34,775 bases of DNA, from assembly GCF_004359215.1 (NCBI RefSeq), contig NC_090612.1, forward strand, positions 6,922,995 through 6,957,769. Reading direction: 5' to 3'. The DNA is from Bremia lactucae (taxonomy: Eukaryota; Oomycota; Peronosporomycetes; Peronosporales; Peronosporaceae). The notes under the pieces were generated by a model. That model made no database searches, was not told the DNA's origin, and saw only the letters and a list, made by a program, of their open reading frames with translations. Both the position numbers and the translations under genes were made by a program. Shown here one piece after another: positions 19,156 through 29,639 of the stretch (the stretch's first letter is position 1; each line of letters begins with the position of its first letter).

Positions 19156-19526
19156 CGCACCCTTTTTTGTTAGTGCGAGGGGGAGGTGGACTTTCCGCAT
19201 ACCACACCCTTTCGATTCTGCAATAATATTAAGCAAGTGATGCGTACTCATGGAAGGGTATTAACCCGATTGCTGGTCCAATGACACTTGATAGTCGCAA
19301 CTTTTTTGCACGGAAAATAGCGTGAGGAGGTGATGTTGACTAATACTTATTAATATCGAATACCCGAATGGCATTTAATCGACTAAACTTGATTTTCCGT
19401 CTACGAGAAAAGTACAAACAGACAAACCTCGATATTTTTTGGGGCGCAGTGTCCGCCAATCAAGACGGTTAACTTTCCAAATATACCGCGGGTTACACAC
19501 AAAGTCTGCTTAAATGAACGATTGGA
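19156..19526. other. No gene seen
   Basis: AT-rich flank after element B. It contains a purine-rich GCGAGGGGGAGGTGG at 19176-19190, which could be a worn polypurine tract. No coding motif was recognised. Confidence 0.35.
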
Positions 19527-19742
19527 TTGACAACGTCAAGAAACATCTTGCATGTCAATTTTAAAGGTATATTCATTATGTATACAAGAGTTTTTGTGTG
19601 TAGCGATATAGATCATGAATATTTAATGACGGCGATACAGTCGCAAGCCTCTCGCAATGAGTGTTGGGATGCTATTCTCTTCGAGTTTAAATGGCGACAT
19701 CAGAATTCGATTGCGAACACGTTATCTCGTCTTCCTACTTAA
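19527..19742 (+). pseudogene. Gypsy RNase H C-terminal fragment
   Basis: A 71-residue frame contains EYLMTAIQSQASRNECWDAI, LFEFKWRHQNSIANTLSRLP. This fits the end of a Ty3/gypsy RNase H, where a W..LL.F.F.I stretch is followed by N..ADALSR-L; here ADA is ANT. It differs from elements A, B and C, so it belongs to another gypsy lineage. It is isolated, with no recognisable RT before or integrase after it. Confidence 0.5.
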
Positions 19743-20183
19743 TGTCGCATGTTACCACATTTTGGTAGAAAACTGGTACGCATAATGTATGCTAACGATC
19801 AGGGCGTGTCCTACATCATCTTCTTTACAGGATCACATACATTTAAGCTGATTTCTGCAAAACATAGTGCATAAGTCAACGGTAGCACGTGTTTGGACGA
19901 GCCACTAGTTCGTAGAACCAAGCGGCAACCAGTGCTCGACAGTATGTACCGTAGGAAGGGTTAGAATTCTTACCGATCATAGCGCAAGCCTTAGCAAGTC
20001 ACGACACGCTGTGTAAATCAAAAGGAAACCGAGCTTTATGTTAACATTTTTTTTATTTATGCTAAATTAAAGTTAAATATTGATTCTGTCCACCCGATCT
20101 TCATTTGGTGTCTGTCACGTGTGTTACCCAAATAAATGGGATTCCAGTGATATAACCTTTTTTATTGTATTTAACCCGAAGTG
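19743..20183. other. No gene seen
   Basis: No motif was recognised. The stretch lies between two gypsy fragments of opposite orientation and has t- and a-rich runs around 20044-20085. Confidence 0.4.
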
Positions 20184-20880
20184 TCAATTGTACCACATTA
20201 ACGGTTTACCAGCCAAAATGTACCCTCTTCCATCAGACTGTTGAGACACAAGTTTCTCCACGTGGAAGTGAAAGTTTTCTTGCTCGAGCAACTCAGGAGG
20301 GCGGCGAAATATTGAAAAAAAATCTTTCTTGGCTTTAAGTGCAACTTTCCCATGGAATTTGGCTCGGACTGAGAGCAACCTTAACGCGTTCAAACCGTCT
20401 TGCTTGAACGGATTACACACTTGACGCGATTCAAAACCTTCTTTTGCCGCTGGAGCATCATCAAACGCGTTAAGAGGGCCACCTGAACATCCTGATGAGG
20501 ATGCAGCGATCTGCGGCACAAGCCGCTTGTCTCGGTCTAAGCGGCTTCAAATTCGCATGGAAAGGATTCCAATATGGCTTACGCAAGTTAACGTAGGACA
20601 CTGGGCATGTATGCAGCTTGCGAAGAGGTTTAGCGTATTAGCTGGGCCCTTAATCGCCACGACCGTAAATGGTCCAATATAGCGCGGACGCAATTTAGTC
20701 TTAAAGACCTTAGACACTACATTTCTGGGTAGAATCTTAGCGTTTAGTAAGACCCGGGTCCCGACCGTATAAGAATCACTACAGCTTCTGGCGTTAGCAT
20801 CCGCTTGTTCTTTTTCTTTGTATTGGCTATCAGCCATTGTATCAAGCACGTGTCCTACGACATTTAAAGGCGTTGGAAAA
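20184..20880 (-). pseudogene. Gypsy integrase C-terminus and chromodomain fragment
   Basis: The frame at 20547-20849 reads MLDTMADSQYKEKEQADANA, RVLLNAKILPRNVVSKVFKT and KLRPRYIGPFTVV, the GPF-type C-terminal domain of chromovirus integrase. The frame at 20184-20519 continues with a Pro/Ala-rich linker and FRRPPELLEQENFHFHVEKL, the start of a chromodomain. Its sequence resembles the family of element C more than A or B. Both ends are truncated. Confidence 0.75.
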
Positions 20881-22472
20881 AAATCGGTTACTTAATTCCT
20901 AACAGTAATAGGGCTGGTATCAGCAAGCCGATCGGTTATTTCTCCCGCTGTCCTCCGACGTAAGCACGCAAACCAAGTTTCATTTCTTTGTCGGCGCGGC
21001 ATCTCCCGAAAAAGTGACGCCAAGTGTCACTGAATATTTGAATACGTTGGCTTGCCAGTTCTGATCGGTTACCTTCGTCACCGTGCTTTCAAGCCAGCCG
21101 CAGCCGAGTGTGAGATGCCCGATCTCCTCCGGATCGAATACAAGGAAGGTCCCAAAATCTTTTGGAAAATCGATTGGTTAAGAGAACCACTAGCTAATTG
21201 GCGACCACTGTGATGGTTCTCACATGTAAATATTACAATGGACAATTTTGTTAAATGTTTATCGTTCTCGCACCACCTCCAGCATTTCGTGCTAGTATTC
21301 CGATCGATGATATTATTCGATCGGCGTAGCGTTTCATAAGTGTTATTGTTTCGTTTCCCATATGGTTTGGAATCACTCTTTAACTCAGCACCATTGTGTT
21401 GTGTAGCCCATACGGAGGTCTACCATACACTCAGCGGGTTATAACACTGTCACACGTAAGTTACATACGGGCGCAAAAAGTTCGCGCTCACTTTGGGCTG
21501 CTAGATAAAGAAGCGTGAGCGTGTCTACTTAAGCGCGTTCAATGGCATGAAAGCCTACAGCATCCCTCGAAAGAGATAGCATGCTATATTGTGTAACCCG
21601 AATTTTTGCTCCTACTAGAAATAGGAGAATTATAATCTGTTTGCAAGTTATACATCAATCTGAGCTTTGTCTCCAAGAATTCTGGATCGAAGAACCAAAG
21701 GATGACAGTGTCCAAGCTGTTCGCGATACAAGGCCGACGTGATGCGAGGATGGTGAACGTCGTTGTCCTCGTCACACGATTCGATTGATGACGCGCTCTT
21801 TCCGATGGTCGTCGACAAGGGCCTATAATCGACCAGATCGCAACAAATTCGAGCTCTTCGACGATTGAAATTGCAGACCTTTGCATTGAATTGCGGCGCA
21901 GGTATTGCAGGAATTAAATGAACAAGAGAGATTTAAAGGATAATAGGAAGAAGCGCTTGCTGTCACGATTGAAGACAACCTAGGACATTCTGTATTATCA
22001 CGGTAGTCGCTTGAGGATGAATCCCGTGAGACATTGTCACATCAGTCTCCACGAGCCGACCCGCGAGAAATGAAGCTAGAAATATATTATATTTGTAGCT
22101 TGAAGATTAATTAACTTTATTTTTGTCATTTTGCCTGTTCAGTGACAGTTTGAATGTTTTGAACACGATGTTTCGGCCGGTCAATATTATGTATGGCATA
22201 TTGTGAATTTTTAAAAATAGGGGTAGATTAAGAATAAGAAGGGCATATTATGACATTTTTCATATTTTAAGATTATTAAAAGCTTACGACATAAATCTAT
22301 TCATATTTGACATAAAAATCGAACTTTAGAAGAGGTCATGTTTTGTGTATGTTCCTCCAAAAAACCATTGTCAAAAAGAATAAATTGCGTTCCGTGTTCT
22401 TAAAAACAAAACATTTTCCAAATAATGAATCCTAACAAATAACAATTTCCCAATCCGCGCTTACGCGCAAAC
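20881..22472. other. Long intergenic stretch upstream of SMC4
   Basis: No gene was recognised; a 100-residue minus frame at 21584-21886 has no known motif. From about 22080 the sequence turns strongly AT-rich, as expected of an intergenic promoter region. A CCAAT pentamer lies at 22450-22454, 18 bases before the SMC4 ATG. No clear oomycete initiator was found, so the SMC4 transcription start is not placed. Confidence 0.4.
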
Positions 22473-25400
22473 ATGGCAATCGAGGGCGTTGACGCTGCCG
22501 CGCTAACGGCCGCTATGAAGAAGAAAGTGATGGATACAATGAGGACAGAAGAGGAAATAAAGGCGGCAACTGAAATGGAAGCGTTTGCAAGCGATGCACA
22601 AGCGGTAAATACCGAACAAACCACCAGCAAGGCTCAGCCAGTGGCGACAGAGATGATCGAGACTCTGACGCCATCGGCACAGGAAGCACCCCTTGCAGCC
22701 GATACTCCAGCCGTTATTACGCCTCTTAAAGCCGCGCGTGTAAAGCGACTGATGATTACCAAGATGCAACTCGAGAATTTTAAATCGTACGCGGGAAAAA
22801 TCGAGATTGGACCGTTCCACAAATGTTTTAGCGCTGTTGTTGGTCCTAATGGAAGCGGCAAGTCCAATGTCATTGACGCGCTTCTATTTGTATTTGGAAA
22901 GCGTGCTTCAAAGTTGCGCCTGAAAAAGGTCTCGGAACTGGTGCATCGCTCGGCCAACTTTCCCAACTTGGACATGGCGACCGTCTCAGTCTTTTTTCAA
23001 GAAATCATCGACACGGACGACAAAACGACACGGTCGATAGATAATGAGGAAAATTGTACTGTGGTTCCCAATTCTTCTTTTCGGGTGACACGGACTGCCA
23101 CGAAGAGCAACGTGAGCAAATACTTTGTGAACGACCGAGCCAGTACTTTCACGGAAGTCACGGAGCTGCTACAGGACAAGGGCATTGATTTGGACAATAA
23201 CCGGTTTCTAATCTTGCAAGGAGAAGTCGAGCAGATTGCTATGATGAAGAGCAAGGGCACGGATGGAACGAATGAGGATGGCTTGCTGGAGTATTTGGAA
23301 GACATTATTGGATCAAATGTGTACGTGGAGCCTACTGAGCGCGTGTGGAATGAAGTAGAGCAATGCAACGAAGTGCGAGGGGAAAAAGTCAATCGCGTGA
23401 AGCTTGTGGAGAAGGAAAAGACCCATTTAGAAGGTCCGCGTGCAGAAGCGCTCGAGTATCTCCGCAAGGAGAAAGAAGTGTACATGAAGACCAATATTTT
23501 GTACCAATTGTGGATCCAAGAAGCATCCAAGAACCGTCAGTTGTGCGAATCGAAGCGAGACGAGCTACAGGTCAAGTACAAGGCGGAGCAGGCTCGCATG
23601 GATAAAAATCGAGAGGAATTGCAGTCGGTTGAGGCCATTTATCAGCGCGTCAAGAGCGAACACGATGAGGTGGCGAAACAACTTGATGAAGCAAAGGCCG
23701 AGTATGCCGAGTTCGAAAAGCAAGACGTGAAGCTACGGGAAGAGCTGAAATACGCCAAGGAAAGGCAAAAAGAGCTACAATCAGTGCAGAAGAAGGAGTT
23801 AAAAAAGCAAACAACGATGGAGCAAAAGATGCAAGAGAATGAGGAGCTTGTGCCAAAGCTGGTGAAAGAAGTCGAAAAGTTGCAGGCAAAACTGAGCAAA
23901 CAAGAACAGGTGCTAGAGAGTATACTAGATGGACATAGAGAAGAAACTTCTAAGCTCCGCCGGACCATGGAAGACATTCAGCAAGAGATGGAGCCATTTC
24001 AGACAGAAATGAATGCTCTGCGATCAGTGATCGACACGACAGACACAGAGATTCAGTTGGTACAAGAGCCTGTCACGAACGCCAATAAAGCGCTAGAAGC
24101 CAATGCATGTGGAGTCATTGAGGCCGAAGCAAATTTGCGTGGGCTTGAAGAAGAGCAGACGGAGAAACAGGAGAAGCTCACGAAGATGAAGCATCGCATA
24201 GTTGATGCACAGCAAGAACTAATCGACATGAATAGAAAAGAGAGCGCGGTGGCCGAAAAGTATCGTGAAGCACGCACGAAAGCAGAAGAGGCTTCTGGCG
24301 CTGTGCAGTCTTATGCGACTCGAAACCGGATGCTGCAAGAATTGTTACAGGCGTCTAAGCCAGGCAAACCACTGGAAAGGGCTGGATTGTTCGGTCGTCT
24401 CGGAGATCTTGGCGCGATTGACGGGGAGTATGACGTTGCCATTTCAACAGCATGCGGTGCATTGAACAATTTGGTCGTCGAAACGACTTCAGGAGCTCAA
24501 GCTTGTGTCGCCTACTTACGGAAGCATAATTTAGGGCGCACGACATTCTTGATTTTGGAGCAGCTGGGCTACCTCAAGTCCAAGTACTCTCAACGCTTTT
24601 GCGCAGTGACTGCTCCGTCGGGACAATTAGCTCCACGGTTGTTTGATTTGGTGAAGGTGAATGAGGACAAGTTCTTGCCGGCTTTTTATTTCGCTCTGCG
24701 TGACACCTTAGTGGCAAAGGATCTTGATGAGGCCTCTGCAATTGCTTATCAAGGTCGGCAATGTAAGTATCGCGTTGTAACTTTGGATGGACAACTTGTT
24801 GAGATGTCCGGTGCCATGTCTGGCGGAGGTACGCGAGCTCGTAGTGGTGGGATGTCAAGCACGCTTGCAAGCGGCTTAAGCGAAAACGAGATCCGAGATC
24901 TGCAGGAGAAGGCTTCATCTCTGCGAAATGAACTCGGGCACATCCGCGACGAAAAAGAGTCACTGGAGAAGGAGTTGGTGCACCTAAAGCGCACGATTGA
25001 GCAATACGAAAAGGAATTGCCGAAAATCGATCTGAATGTGAGTGCTACGAAGACGCGTTTAATCGATTTGAAAAAAAACAAGATTACGTTAGAAAAGCAA
25101 ACTAAGCTTTCTCCCGGTGCCAAAAAAAATGTTGAGAAGCTCATGGCGACGAAGGTTGCCAAAGAAGCTGAGTACAGCTCCACGAAGCTGAAAGTAGACA
25201 TGATGGCGGCAAAACTAGCTAAAATTAAGGAGCAAATTCTTGATGTAGGGGGTGAAAAATTGCGGAAGGAGCAGGATGTGGCGAATAAGATAACGAAGCA
25301 AATAGCTGAAAAGACAAAACAGATGACAAAGATTCGCGTTGACTACCGAAACAGCCAGAAAAATACCGAGAAGAATGTTCTGGCTTTAAAAAAGATTGGA

Positions 25401-26783
25401 GAAGATATCGAAGCAGCAAAGTCTAAAATGGAAGAGACTCGTGAGCAAATAACTGCGATGGAGGAGAAGGCCCTGGCAGTGCTACAGCGCTGCGAAACTG
25501 TTCAAGATCAGGTTACTACAAAAGAAAAGGCGCTTCGTAAAGACGAAGCCAAGTACAGGAAGCTTAAGAAAGAACATGACGTGATGGCGAGTGCAGAAGT
25601 GGATTTGACAAATAGTTTGGAGGACTGTGAGAAGATGCTAGAAGAGAATGGGAAAAAGGAGAGCTACTGGAAGTCAAAATTGACAAGCCTTCACGCTGCA
25701 TTCATCACGGAGCAAGAACACAATGCTGGCATCTTGGAGGATGAACGATACCTGCCTGCTCGAAAGCGCCACAAGAAGAATAAAAACACTGATGGAAATG
25801 ACGATATGGACAAAAAGCACAAGGAAGAAATGGAAGAAAAGAATGATGAGGAAGAAGAAGACGCAAACCTGATCGACACACTCGAAAAGCTACCAGTGCT
25901 AAACACAACTGCTTTGTCTCGGTTTAGCAAGGAGGAAATGAAGTACGAGATTTCAGTGCTTGAACAACAGCGCGATGAGCTTAAGGCCAACGTGAACATG
26001 GGAGCTCTCGCAGAGTACAAGCAGAAGGAAAACGAATACAAGGCTCGTGTCTTGGAACTTGAAGAGTCGACAAGACTTCGTGACGCGAAACGTCACGAGT
26101 ACGATGAGCTACGCCGCAAGCGACTAGATGAATTCATGACGGGATTTCGCATAATTACGCTCAAATTGAAGGAGATGTACCAGATGATCACTCTCGGTGG
26201 TGACGCAGAGCTGGAGCTTGTAGACTCGTTGGACCCCTTTTCAGAAGGTGTCGTATTTAGTGTACGACCTTCCAAGAAAAGCTGGAAGAACATCTCGAAC
26301 CTTTCTGGTGGAGAAAAGACGCTCGCGTCGTTAGCCCTCGTGTTTGCACTGCACCATTACAAGCCGACACCGCTCTACGTGATGGACGAAATTGATGCAG
26401 CGTTGGACTTTAAAAATGTATCAATCGTCGGGAATTATATCAAGCAACGTACACGCAATGCGCAATTTATTATCATCTCGTTGCGCAACAACATGTTTGA
26501 GCTTGCGGATCGTCTGGTGGGAATTTACAAGACGAATGACGCGACTAAAAGTGTGACGATTAATCCAAAAATTTACGAACAAGGCACAACAAAAGGGACT
26601 ACAACCCCGGTGACGAAAAAGCCAGGAACTTCGAGCATGAACACTCCAATGAGCGTCTCTCTCCCATCCTTGAAAAAAGCTCGGCGGTCCAGCCAGCAGT
26701 CCATTCCGTCGCCTCACGCACAGCAAAATACGACAAACATGAGTACACCACTTCAAGACCGAACGAATCAGTCGCACGAGTAG
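22473..26783 (+). CDS. SMC4: Structural maintenance of chromosomes protein 4, condensin ATPase
   Basis: 1,436 residues, uninterrupted and intronless. Together with SMC2 it forms the ATPase arms of condensin, which compacts and resolves mitotic chromosomes by extruding DNA loops. The Walker A motif GPNGSGKS is at residues 124-131, the ABC signature LSGGEK begins at 1277, and Walker B VMDEIDAAL has its Asp/Glu at 1305-1306, followed by the D-loop. Coiled-coil arms flank a hinge at about 637-780 that ends in a Gly-rich turn. The phrases QGEVEQIAMMK and GLLEYLEDIIG are characteristic of SMC4 rather than SMC2, 1 or 3. A Lys/Asp/Glu-rich insert lies near residue 1120, and a disordered Ser/Thr-Pro-rich tail of about 80 residues may be phosphorylated (inference). 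Length suits the family. The first ATG is used; about 90 residues precede the ATPase fold. Confidence 0.97.
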   Translation: MAIEGVDAAALTAAMKKKVMDTMRTEEEIKAATEMEAFASDAQAVNTEQTTSKAQPVATEMIETLTPSAQEAPLAADTPAVITPLKAARVKRLMITKMQLENFKSYAGKIEIGPFHKCFSAVVGPNGSGKSNVIDALLFVFGKRASKLRLKKVSELVHRSANFPNLDMATVSVFFQEIIDTDDKTTRSIDNEENCTVVPNSSFRVTRTATKSNVSKYFVNDRASTFTEVTELLQDKGIDLDNNRFLILQGEVEQIAMMKSKGTDGTNEDGLLEYLEDIIGSNVYVEPTERVWNEVEQCNEVRGEKVNRVKLVEKEKTHLEGPRAEALEYLRKEKEVYMKTNILYQLWIQEASKNRQLCESKRDELQVKYKAEQARMDKNREELQSVEAIYQRVKSEHDEVAKQLDEAKAEYAEFEKQDVKLREELKYAKERQKELQSVQKKELKKQTTMEQKMQENEELVPKLVKEVEKLQAKLSKQEQVLESILDGHREETSKLRRTMEDIQQEMEPFQTEMNALRSVIDTTDTEIQLVQEPVTNANKALEANACGVIEAEANLRGLEEEQTEKQEKLTKMKHRIVDAQQELIDMNRKESAVAEKYREARTKAEEASGAVQSYATRNRMLQELLQASKPGKPLERAGLFGRLGDLGAIDGEYDVAISTACGALNNLVVETTSGAQACVAYLRKHNLGRTTFLILEQLGYLKSKYSQRFCAVTAPSGQLAPRLFDLVKVNEDKFLPAFYFALRDTLVAKDLDEASAIAYQGRQCKYRVVTLDGQLVEMSGAMSGGGTRARSGGMSSTLASGLSENEIRDLQEKASSLRNELGHIRDEKESLEKELVHLKRTIEQYEKELPKIDLNVSATKTRLIDLKKNKITLEKQTKLSPGAKKNVEKLMATKVAKEAEYSSTKLKVDMMAAKLAKIKEQILDVGGEKLRKEQDVANKITKQIAEKTKQMTKIRVDYRNSQKNTEKNVLALKKIGEDIEAAKSKMEETREQITAMEEKALAVLQRCETVQDQVTTKEKALRKDEAKYRKLKKEHDVMASAEVDLTNSLEDCEKMLEENGKKESYWKSKLTSLHAAFITEQEHNAGILEDERYLPARKRHKKNKNTDGNDDMDKKHKEEMEEKNDEEEEDANLIDTLEKLPVLNTTALSRFSKEEMKYEISVLEQQRDELKANVNMGALAEYKQKENEYKARVLELEESTRLRDAKRHEYDELRRKRLDEFMTGFRIITLKLKEMYQMITLGGDAELELVDSLDPFSEGVVFSVRPSKKSWKNISNLSGGEKTLASLALVFALHHYKPTPLYVMDEIDAALDFKNVSIVGNYIKQRTRNAQFIIISLRNNMFELADRLVGIYKTNDATKSVTINPKIYEQGTTKGTTTPVTKKPGTSSMNTPMSVSLPSLKKARRSSQQSIPSPHAQQNTTNMSTPLQDRTNQSHE

Positions 26784-26838
26784 AGCATTCCACTATCGTT
26801 GACCAACAGCCTTTTCATTTTATTTTAACTTTTGATCT

Positions 26839-27126
26839 TCATACTCGACAATTGCATATTTTCAAGTTCATCACAATTTGTACAGGTAATTTTTGGTAAT
26901 ACCGGTTCAGCCTATCTTTCCCTCGATCGCGAACGCCAGCAAGGACAGTGCTGTAATAATTTGTGGCAGGCGAACACAGCTGCCGAATAAATCGATTCTG
27001 TAAGGTTTGAATCTCGGTATAATCAGTGACAGAATAATTGCTTGCACATTGCTTTTGTAGATTTTCATTGTTATTTGTCAGCCAAACTACGTGCGAAACA
27101 TCAGCAATTCCACCAAAATCCTTCAT
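26839..27126 (-). CDS. Small hypothetical protein, 95 residues
   Basis: Starts MKDFGGIADVSHVVWLTNNN and ends at a stop 55 bases from the end of SMC4, converging with it; its ATG is 87 bases from the UBA3 ATG, back to back. Composition is that of an ordinary soluble, probably helical protein, with a charged GVRDRGKDRLNRYYQ segment. There is no signal peptide or membrane segment, and I recognise no family. The tight, non-overlapping fit between two real genes argues for a gene. Against it, the frame is short, no initiator was seen, and it could be the 3' flank of SMC4. A GTAAGA near 27129-27134 (minus) just before the ATG could be a splice donor, which would make this part of an intron or a later exon. 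Confidence 0.5.
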   Translation of the reverse strand: MKDFGGIADVSHVVWLTNNNENLQKQCASNYSVTDYTEIQTLQNRFIRQLCSPATNYYSTVLAGVRDRGKDRLNRYYQKLPVQIVMNLKICNCRV

Positions 27127-27191
27127 TTCTTACCTGCATCCTAAATTGGATTTTTCTGTGATTTCGTCTGTACCTTTCTTGCCCCCTGCCT

Positions 27192-27200
27192 GCTCATTTT
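27192..27200 (+). promoter_or_regulatory. Oomycete-type initiator (GCTCATTTT) of UBA3
   Basis: Matches the first part of the published oomycete core-promoter consensus GCTCATTYYN. The remainder (CAWTTT) is not matched. It lies 14 bases before the ATG at 27214 and supports that start with a very short leader. Confidence 0.6.
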
Positions 27201-27213
27201 GAGAGTAGTGTGT

Positions 27214-28695
27214 ATGACCTCGCCGTCCGTATCTCCTCCGTCTCCATCGCTTGCCCACAAGAAGATAAAGCTCAGCTTATCCTTAGCCACTGCCTCTTCG
27301 AACTGTGCTATGACAACAAATTCTCTGCATTCGGTACGAGGCAACCAGCGTCACTGGGACTTGCTGCGTGTATTAAGCCACCGTACGGCTTATCCAGCTG
27401 AAACGTCCTTTGAGTCTATCGGTGAGTTCGACCCGACAGCAGCGCGCGAGACCCTCGGCTTTCTGCAGGAAGAGTGTCGTGTCCTGATTATTGGCGCTGG
27501 TGGTCTCGGGTGCGAGCTACTAAAGAACGTTACTCTCTCTGGATTCACCAAGGTCGACATTATCGACATGGACACGATTGACGTATCGAACTTGAATCGT
27601 CAATTTCTATTCCGAGTTGCCGACGTTGGCAAGTCCAAGGCTGAGTGTGCCGCCGCCTTTGTCCGCAAACGCATGGGCGTGTCGGCCACGACTTCCATGG
27701 ACATTACACCGCACTTTAAAATGGTGCAGGACATGGATGCGGACTTTTATCGCCAGTTCCACATTATTCTCTCTGGTCTCGACAATATCGAAGCGCGTCG
27801 CTATGTCAACTCGGTCGTCGTGTCTTTGGCGGAAGTGAACGACGATGGTGAAGTCGATCCTTCCACGATTATTCCGCTTATTGACGGAGGCACGGAAGGC
27901 TTGCGAGGCCAGGCGCGTGTAATTCTTCCGAGAATCACGAGCTGCTTTGAGTGCTCGCTCGAGACGTTCCCACCGCAAAAAAGCTTCCCCTTGTGCACCA
28001 TTGCCGAGACTCCTCGACAACCGGCGCACTGTATTGCCTACGCGTTTCTTGTGCTCTGGCCTCGGGCGTTTCCAGAGCAAACAATGGACAAGGATTCGCC
28101 TGAACACATGCAGTGGGTCTATCAGACTGCCAAGGAGCGTGCGGAGCAGTTTGGTATCGCAGGTGTCACGTATAGTCTCACGCTTGGCGTTGTCAAGAAC
28201 ATTATTCCAGCAGTGGCATCGACGAATGCAATCGTGTCAGCCATGTGTGTGAATGAAGCGCTCAAGGTTATGAGCTACTGCAGTCGCGTGATGAACAATT
28301 ACCACATGCACATGGGGGCCACGGGCTGCTACTCGCATACGTTCCAGTATGACCGGAAAATGGACTGCGTCGTGTGTTCATCCCAGCAGAAGACGCTGCA
28401 CGTTGATCCGGACGCTATGACGCTGCAGCAATTGATCGACGAACTCTGTGGTACCAATTTTCGGCTTCTCAAGCCCTCAATTACCTCCGCCCGCGCGAAT
28501 TTGTTCATGCAAGGCCCGCCAGTTCTGCGTGCTGCGACTAGCCCGAATTTGCTAAAATTGCTGCGAGAGCTCGTTAAAGACAGGGAGACTCTTACAATCA
28601 CAGACGCGGCATTTGTTGGCGATATGGCGCTATCGCTTGAGCTTATCTTTTTGCCGGAAACTCCAAGTGGGGTTGTGACCGCCATTGCTTCATGA
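27214..28695 (+). CDS. UBA3: NEDD8-activating enzyme E1 catalytic subunit
   Basis: 493 residues from the ATG at 27214, intronless. With the partner ULA1/APPBP1 it adenylates NEDD8 (Rub1), carries it as a thioester and passes it to UBC12 for cullin neddylation. Nucleotide-binding GAGGLGCE is at residues 94-101, followed by IIDMDTIDVSNLNRQFLFR. The catalytic cysteine is C261 in FPLCTIAETPRQPAHCIAYA, and the zinc cysteines are C244/C247 (CFEC) and C385/C388 (CVVC). The last 100 residues are the ubiquitin-fold domain that recruits the E2. A Ser/Pro-rich N-terminus of about 30 residues with HKKIK is longer than in animals. An in-frame ATG at 27310 is a possible but less likely start. It is complete and apparently functional. 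Confidence 0.96.
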   Translation: MTSPSVSPPSPSLAHKKIKLSLSLATASSNCAMTTNSLHSVRGNQRHWDLLRVLSHRTAYPAETSFESIGEFDPTAARETLGFLQEECRVLIIGAGGLGCELLKNVTLSGFTKVDIIDMDTIDVSNLNRQFLFRVADVGKSKAECAAAFVRKRMGVSATTSMDITPHFKMVQDMDADFYRQFHIILSGLDNIEARRYVNSVVVSLAEVNDDGEVDPSTIIPLIDGGTEGLRGQARVILPRITSCFECSLETFPPQKSFPLCTIAETPRQPAHCIAYAFLVLWPRAFPEQTMDKDSPEHMQWVYQTAKERAEQFGIAGVTYSLTLGVVKNIIPAVASTNAIVSAMCVNEALKVMSYCSRVMNNYHMHMGATGCYSHTFQYDRKMDCVVCSSQQKTLHVDPDAMTLQQLIDELCGTNFRLLKPSITSARANLFMQGPPVLRAATSPNLLKLLRELVKDRETLTITDAAFVGDMALSLELIFLPETPSGVVTAIAS

Positions 28696-28949
28696 GCCGA
28701 ACTGAGCTATGTAGGACGAAGGCATGTTAAACCGCAGTCTTTTTTCTACTTGACGAAACGTCGCACAAGACAAAGTTGATTAGATCGATCGTTCAGCAGC
28801 GACATTTCTTTATTCAAGTAAACTATTTAATGTCATTCATGGTAACAGGTGTACTTATCTTTGTATTATATTTGTACTAAGCAAATGCTTGGAGCATTAA
28901 TTAACAATCATAGTGATTTTTGTCAATAAATGGCACAAAAAAAACTCGG
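28696..28949. other. UBA3 3' flank
   Basis: AT-rich and non-coding. It should hold the UBA3 polyadenylation site, but no single signal can be singled out. It ends at an LTR. Confidence 0.4.
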
Positions 28950-29435
28950 CGCGTTTTATCAATATTATTTTCTACAAGAAAAATAATTAATATTATTTCG
29001 AATGAGAGGAAATGAATAAAGAAGTTTGAGATGATTTTCTTTTATTAATTTTGACTTAATAGTTCCAATACTACCAGATTTGGTAATATTAACACAATGA
29101 GACATAGTTCGATTGATTGGTTGATTTGAGTTTAAATCAACCCCACCAATCGTCATTAGACACGATTGTGCGGTGCCATACCTGGTTTGTTATTAATATA
29201 ATAGAGTTAGTACTAGATAGAAGATTGTTACATAGGAACTTGATATATTAATACAGTTTTACTTTTCTCATTTCTGAAGACGTAGAATTAACATTTAGTA
29301 GCTAAGACTTCTTAGCTACTTAGAACCTTACTCTGCACGTCGTGTACGTGAAGTAGTGGAGGCACCCACCTTCACTGTAATCAGTGTAGGTTGACTAGTA
29401 CTGTTATCAGTACTAGCAAAGGGTGCCCCGTTACA
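28950..29435 (-). repeat. Family A LTR, minus orientation
   Basis: On the minus strand it starts TGTAACGGGGCACC at 29435 and runs through ACTTCACGTACACGACGTGC, AAAAGTAAAACTGTATTAAT and GACGATTGGTGGGGTTGA. It loses similarity near 28950 without the CCCCGTTACA end. It is the best-preserved copy of the 5' half of this LTR. It lies 254 bases past UBA3, pointing against it, and is followed at higher coordinates by plus-strand gypsy sequence. Confidence 0.75.
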
Positions 29436-29639
29436 ATCACAGCGGACCCATGTTCGAGACCAAAAGGTCCGATTAAATGTGAAGGCTTCCATAATTTAAA
29501 GAGATTGTCGTCGCATTTTATGACGAAGCCAAGAAGGTTATGTAACACGGACATAGTAACGTTGAATTATTTCTGGACCGATTACTCCATAAGCGGACTC
29601 AGTTTGTATTGCGGAGGCAACGCGACCTACCGAAAATAG

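Noticed and set aside
21584..21886. 100-residue minus-strand frame upstream of SMC4.
   Set aside because: No motif, no promoter signal and no context support. Length alone is within chance for this much sequence.
22400..26793. Many antisense and alternative frames of 60-180 residues overlapping SMC4.
   Set aside because: They are shadows of a long, clearly conserved coding sequence. None has its own motif.
27199..27213. UBA3 start at a TTG codon at 27199.
   Set aside because: It overlaps the initiator element. The ATG at 27214 is in frame, 15 bases on, and fits a eukaryotic gene.
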